From JAFAVZ01 sp036009105 (GTDB taxonomy: Bacteria > Acidobacteriota > Thermoanaerobaculia > Gp7-AA8): 16,596 nucleotides of DNA. Below the pieces are notes generated by a model that did no database searches, had not been told where the DNA came from, and saw only the letters and a program-made list of their open reading frames with translations. The position numbers and the translations under genes are program-made. This document shows, piece after piece, positions 12,935 through 16,596 of this stretch. Position 1 is the stretch's first letter, and the number at the start of each line of letters is the position of its first letter. The stretch spans positions 1 through 16,596 of the forward strand of contig DASYMJ010000144.1 in assembly GCA_036009105.1 (NCBI GenBank). The letters are read 5' to 3'.

Positions 12935-15900
12935 GGCAGCCAGAAGTCGCGCGGATAGAGCTTGTACAGGCGCGCCTCGGGGTCGCCGGTCTTCAGGTAC
13001 TCCGCGTACAGATCGAGCTGGCGGTCGGGGCCGATGACCATGAACACGCCGCCCGGAATGCTCGACGCCTTCACCGCCGGGTCGTAACCGGGGATGAAGC
13101 GCGCGTAGACGGCGTCCTTGCGGTCGAACAGCTTCGCGCCGAGGTTCGGATCCTTGCGCAGCTCGAGGATGGACTGGCGGAACTTGCGCACCTGGTCCGG
13201 CGTCTGGTTGTCGGCCAGGTCGGCGGCCATCCCTTCCGCGCGGTTCTCGTAGGTGGCGGCGGAGCGGAACTCATTGAAGACCTGGGCCACCGCGTAGTCG
13301 CCGAGGGAAGGGTCGCGCGGGGCGTTCTTCAGTTCGTTGACCACGAAGCGGACGGTCTGGGGCAGCTCCGGCGTGCGCTCGGCGTAGTAGCCCATGCGGC
13401 CGGCGGCGACCGAGGCGCGCAGGCCGTTGCTGTAGGCGAGGCCGCCGCCGATGGTCTTGAGGAAGATGCCGTGCGCACCGTAGCCGGCGTGCAGGCGCGA
13501 GGCGAGATAGTCGAGCTGCTTCTCCTTGTCGTCCGCGTCGGAGTACTGCACCGACGGCACCGAGGTCGTGATCACGCCCCCTTTCATGTTCGGGGCGAGG
13601 AGGCCGACGTGGACCGGGTGCGTCGCCGTGGCGTCGCGGCCGCGCAGGCGCTCATCGATGATGCGCGTGCTCACGTAGCTGGGTCGCGTAACAGCTTCGG
13701 AGGAGAGTGACGCGGCGAGGGCGGTGATCTTCGGCTCCAGCGCCTTCTGATTCGCCGTCGAGCCGACCAGGTACATCCGCGCGTTGCCGGCATGGAGCAC
13801 GTTGCGGCGCACCGCGTCGAGCGTGGCCAGCGCGGCGGCGGGGGAGGTGAGCAGATCGTCGCGCAGCTCGTTGCAGAGCTGGGCCCAATCGGCGGCCAGG
13901 CTGGAGTCGGGGATCTCGATGAGGGTCAGGTCGAGATCCTTCAGCGCGTCGGTGACGATCGTCTTGCCGGCGGGCGTGAGCGAGTCGGGGGCGCCGGCGG
14001 CGATCAGCTTCTTGACGTCGGCGCGCGAAGAGCCTTTCGTGGCGAGATCGGTGAACCAGGCGGCCAGCGCGTCGCGGTCGGCGGCCGGCGCTTCCTTGAG
14101 CAGCCAGCGCAGGCGCAGCGCGTTATGGGTACGGGTCAGGAACGAGTCGGCGGCGAGGTAGGCCGGATTGGTCTGCATCCGGTACGCGGCCGCCGGGTTG
14201 TTCACCCAGTTCTCCTCGGCGCTCTGCATCTGGTTGCGCAGTGCGCTGAGCGACTGGTCGACGGCGTCGCGGATGCGGGGCAGGTTCTCCGGCCGCCAGT
14301 CGGGATGCTGCAGGACGAGCATCATCCAGTCCACCGCGCGCGCCGCTTCGGCGGTGCCGATGCCGGCGCCGCGCACCACGAGCTCCACCCGGCTGGTGCG
14401 CGGGTTGGTGGAGAACGACGGCTCCAGGCTGAGGATCTCCTTGCGCAGCCGGTCGGTCATCTCTTCATAAGAGACCGGCTTGCCGTTCTCGATCACGCCG
14501 ACGCGGGTGAGCAGCACCGGCAGCAGGGAGATGTAGCGCAGCTGGTCGGCCGGCACGCTGTCCAGGCGGAGGGCGATGCCGAGCTGCGCGCTGGTCATGT
14601 TGTCGAAGGTGGAGGCGACGAGGGGGATGCCGTTGCCGGCCGTCTTCACGGCGTACGTCAGCTGATCGTCCAGCGTCATGGGCGGCGACTTGACGAACTC
14701 CGGCCGGGCGATCTTCTTCGCCTCTTCCTCGATGCGCGCCGACTCGGCGTCGTACTCGGTGCGATACCGCTTGATCGCTTCCTGCGGGTCGCTGATCCCG
14801 TACGACTGCGCCAGCCGCGCCGCCTCGGCGTTGCCGCGCGCGATGCGCTCGGCCTCTTCCTTCTGATTGAGTTGCGGGCTGGGGCGCGCCGCCGCGACGT
14901 ACGGCGTCACGCCGGTGATCTTCCACCTGGTCAGGTAGCTCTTCCAGACGTTCTTTCCGGAGGCGAGCTGCTTCTCCGCGAAGGCGATCTGCGGCTTGAG
15001 GGTGACCGACTTGCGGAAATCGGGGGTGCGCTCCAGGGAGAGGAGGTGATCCATCCACGCCGAGCGGGCGTTGCGGAAGCCGAAGCCGGGCGGCGTGTTC
15101 ACGAACTTGGCGAGGTCGCGCTGCAGCTCGACGAGGCGCCCGTGGATCCGCTCGTTGAACTCCTTCAGCTCCTGCGAGCCGTCCGGCAGCGCGGCGATGC
15201 GGTCGATCTCGCCGGTGACGGCGGAGCGGATCTCGGCCAGCTTCTCATCGGTGAAGTTGGAGGGGTTGACGTCCTGCATGCCGATGTAGACCGGCATTCC
15301 CTGATCGGGGCTGAGATTGTTGAAGACGCTCTTCGCGCCTATGTCCATCCTGCGCGTCTTGCTGTCCACGAACATCTTGTAGAGGTTCGAAGTGGCGTCG
15401 CTGGCGATGTTGTCGAGGAAGAGGGAGAGGAGCAGGTACTCGTTCGGCTCCACCTCGCGGTTGGCCGGCCAGGCGATGGCCATGGGGCTCGGCTGCTGCT
15501 CGTTGCGCTGCGGATACTCGGTGATGCGGATCGCGCCCGCGGGGCCGGCCGCCGGCCGGGGGAGATCGGCCTGCGTCTTCGCCGTCCGCTTCTCATCATT
15601 CGGCTGGACCTTGTTGAGGATGGAGTCGATGCGGGTGAGGATGGTATCGACCGGCACGCTCTTCGGGAACGAGGCGATCAGGCCCATGTTGGCCAGGTAA
15701 TAGTTCGACTTGTGGAAGTTGCGGATGTCCTGCGGCTGCATGGTGCGGATGCCGGACGGCTCGCCGCCCGAGTTGTAGGCGAGGGGGTGCTGGTCTCCGT
15801 ACTGGAGGTGATCGACGACCCGGAACAGCTGGCGGAAAGGGTTGCCGGTGGAGCTGACCATCTCGTTGTAGACGGAGCCCTTCTCTTCCAGACGCAGGGT

Positions 15901-16428
15901 GTGGTCGGCGTTCTCGGTGACGCCGAAGTTGCGCACCTCGCGGCGGATCTCTTCGTCGGTGTAATTGGGGTGGAGCATGGCGTCCAGCTGCCGGCCGAAG
16001 AGGTTGAAGAAGACGTCCGGGCCGCCCGCGGTGTTGAAGTGGTAGCTGGTGCGCCACTGCTGGGTGAAGGCGCTGGAGCCGGAGAGCCACATGGTGTCGA
16101 GGCCGGCGAACGAGCGCCCGGTGGTGCCTTTCCCGAGGAGGAGATGCTCCTGGGTGTGCGGCTCGCCCTGGTCGGAGACGGGATAGGAGTTCACCCAGGT
16201 GTAGCCCTGGGGCACGGACTCGATCTGCAGGAGGTCGAGGGTGAAGCCGGTGCGCCTGTGGACGAATCGCGCGCCGAGGGGCTTGTCGGAGTCGTTGAGA
16301 TAAACGGCGTCGACGCGGAAGCCATCGACGGACTGCCCTTTCGTGAGCTTGTCCAGCTTCACGTCTTCGGCGGCGTTCGCGGTGGAGGCAAGGATCGACA
16401 GGATGAGCATGATCACAACTCTGCGCAT
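12931..16428 (-). CDS. exported M16-family zinc metalloprotease (PreP/insulinase-like, M16C type)
   Basis: A 1165-residue peptidase with signal peptide RRVVIMLILSILASTANA (cleavage near residue 20). The inverted zinc motif HxxEH is HTQEH (His91, catalytic Glu94, His95), with the third ligand Glu189 in GSVYNEM 94 residues after His95. Flanking family features include YPVSDQGEP, FNTAGGPDVFFNLFGRQLDA, DHLQYGDQHPLAYNSGGEPS and, in the C-terminal half, GGLAYSNGLRASVAAGRMGYYAERTP. Single-chain proteins of this length with two M16 halves joined by a long helical linker (seen here as LNQKEEAERIARGNAEAARL) match the presequence-protease/M16C group, which encloses and degrades short unfolded peptides. 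Export implies periplasmic or extracellular peptide turnover. The ribosome site GAGGAG precedes ATG 16428 by six bases. ATGA-coupled to the Sel1 gene. Confidence 0.9.
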   Translation of the reverse strand: MRRVVIMLILSILASTANAAEDVKLDKLTKGQSVDGFRVDAVYLNDSDKPLGARFVHRRTGFTLDLLQIESVPQGYTWVNSYPVSDQGEPHTQEHLLLGKGTTGRSFAGLDTMWLSGSSAFTQQWRTSYHFNTAGGPDVFFNLFGRQLDAMLHPNYTDEEIRREVRNFGVTENADHTLRLEEKGSVYNEMVSSTGNPFRQLFRVVDHLQYGDQHPLAYNSGGEPSGIRTMQPQDIRNFHKSNYYLANMGLIASFPKSVPVDTILTRIDSILNKVQPNDEKRTAKTQADLPRPAAGPAGAIRITEYPQRNEQQPSPMAIAWPANREVEPNEYLLLSLFLDNIASDATSNLYKMFVDSKTRRMDIGAKSVFNNLSPDQGMPVYIGMQDVNPSNFTDEKLAEIRSAVTGEIDRIAALPDGSQELKEFNERIHGRLVELQRDLAKFVNTPPGFGFRNARSAWMDHLLSLERTPDFRKSVTLKPQIAFAEKQLASGKNVWKSYLTRWKITGVTPYVAAARPSPQLNQKEEAERIARGNAEAARLAQSYGISDPQEAIKRYRTEYDAESARIEEEAKKIARPEFVKSPPMTLDDQLTYAVKTAGNGIPLVASTFDNMTSAQLGIALRLDSVPADQLRYISLLPVLLTRVGVIENGKPVSYEEMTDRLRKEILSLEPSFSTNPRTSRVELVVRGAGIGTAEAARAVDWMMLVLQHPDWRPENLPRIRDAVDQSLSALRNQMQSAEENWVNNPAAAYRMQTNPAYLAADSFLTRTHNALRLRWLLKEAPAADRDALAAWFTDLATKGSSRADVKKLIAAGAPDSLTPAGKTIVTDALKDLDLTLIEIPDSSLAADWAQLCNELRDDLLTSPAAALATLDAVRRNVLHAGNARMYLVGSTANQKALEPKITALAASLSSEAVTRPSYVSTRIIDERLRGRDATATHPVHVGLLAPNMKGGVITTSVPSVQYSDADDKEKQLDYLASRLHAGYGAHGIFLKTIGGGLAYSNGLRASVAAGRMGYYAERTPELPQTVRFVVNELKNAPRDPSLGDYAVAQVFNEFRSAATYENRAEGMAADLADNQTPDQVRKFRQSILELRKDPNLGAKLFDRKDAVYARFIPGYDPAVKASSIPGGVFMVIGPDRQLDLYAEYLKTGDPEARLYKLYPRDFWLP

Positions 16429-16455
16429 GGGAGGCTCCTCGGTTTCGGACAGCGC

Positions 16456-16461
16456 ATTGTA
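16456..16461 (-). promoter_or_regulatory. possible -10 box for the M16 protease operon
   Basis: On the minus strand TACAAT lies 28 bases before the protease ATG, in the 59-base gap after the upstream gene. The expected -35 position holds no good match (GCAAAG), so the promoter is weak, activator-dependent or not real. Confidence 0.3.
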
Positions 16462-16487
16462 CGGGTGGGGCGGTTGAACTTTGCGGA

Positions 16488-16596
16488 CTAGCCTCGGGCT
16501 GAAGCGTTCAAGGCCACGGCGGCCCGGATGAGAGCCTTGAGAGCCTCCTCGTCCAGCTTGTCGCCTTCGCGGAAGTCGATGGCGCGCCTGGTATTG
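16488..16596 (-). CDS. C-terminal end of an unrecognised minus-strand protein (partial)
   Basis: An open minus-strand frame enters at the window edge and stops with TAG at 16490-16488. The last 35 residues include TRRAIDFREGDKLDEEALKA and LIRAAVALNASARG, a beta strand followed by an amphipathic helix. The shape (a basic/aromatic strand ending, then D-x-x-x-L-x-x-L-I-x-x-A-V) recalls the C-terminus of DUF1801-type small proteins, but too little is present to assign it. The codon pattern is GC-rich at third positions, as expected for real coding sequence. It lies in the same direction as the M16 protease, 59 bases upstream. Confidence 0.55.
   Translation of the reverse strand, partial: NTRRAIDFREGDKLDEEALKALIRAAVALNASARG

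Noticed and set aside
12125..12958. 277-codon plus-strand frame opposite the Sel1 protein
   Set aside because: Shadow of similar length with no signal peptide or domain; the minus-strand product has a signal peptide and Sel1 repeats.
13792..16491. 899-codon plus-strand open frame opposite the M16 protease gene
   Set aside because: Its product is low-complexity (Gly, Ala, Arg, Val, Glu-rich) with no domain, and it is the mirror of a gene with an intact zinc motif and signal peptide. Long antisense frames are common at this GC content.
1..16596. CRISPR arrays, tRNA or rRNA genes, insertion sequences, phage genes
   Set aside because: Looked for spaced repeats, tRNA-like cloverleaf segments, transposase motifs and terminal repeats; none seen. 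mazEF is the only element of a typically mobile kind.

Overview
High-GC bacterial DNA with tight gene packing and many ATGA stop/start overlaps. The gene content (a GT4-helical fusion beside a GH130 enzyme, a molybdenum-hydroxylase maturation set, a Tat-exported tyrosinase, secreted proteins with carboxypeptidase-regulatory-like repeats, a PreP-like secreted M16 protease) would suit an Acidobacteriota-type soil or sediment bacterium. The phylum is inferred from gene style only; there is no rRNA or other marker.

Positions 1-8722 hold one co-oriented plus-strand run. It contains: the 3' part of a glycosyltransferase (2-2002); a GH130 glycoside phosphorylase/hydrolase (1999-2961); two small unrecognised proteins (2958-3173, 3167-3442); the maturation genes mocA (3491-4120), xdhC (4096-5130), a molybdopterin-binding-domain protein (5127-6053) and an IscU/NifU-N-like Fe-S scaffold (6050-6421); a frameshifted remnant gene (6418-6692); a small exported protein (6689-7153); and a Tat-exported tyrosinase (7211-8686) followed by a hairpin/T-tract terminator. 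Nearly every junction overlaps, so this may be one transcript or a few nested ones. No molybdenum hydroxylase structural subunit lies in the window.

The most interesting part is the tyrosinase pair. The small exported protein at 6689-7153 aligns over its whole mature length with the C-terminal, polyphenol-oxidase-type domain of the tyrosinase encoded 57 bp downstream. It looks like a free-standing copy of the domain that shields the active site in plant-type polyphenol oxidases, sitting where Streptomyces has its unrelated 'caddie' copper chaperone. The tyrosinase itself has a Cys-x-His thioether motif of the fungal kind and a Glu/Asn pair next to the CuB histidines.

Positions 8735-9314 (minus) are a mazEF toxin-antitoxin pair. 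Positions 9315-9509 are a divergent intergenic region with a good sigma70-type promoter and ATAAG/CTTAT inverted repeats. This promoter would drive a small exported ten-cysteine protein (9516-9899), coupled by TAATG to a 733-residue secreted beta-sandwich repeat protein (9899-12100). Facing it with no intergenic base is a minus-strand operon: a 1165-residue exported M16 zinc metalloprotease (12931-16428), coupled by ATGA to a Sel1-repeat exported protein (12101-12934). The last 109 bases hold the C-terminal end of another minus-strand gene.
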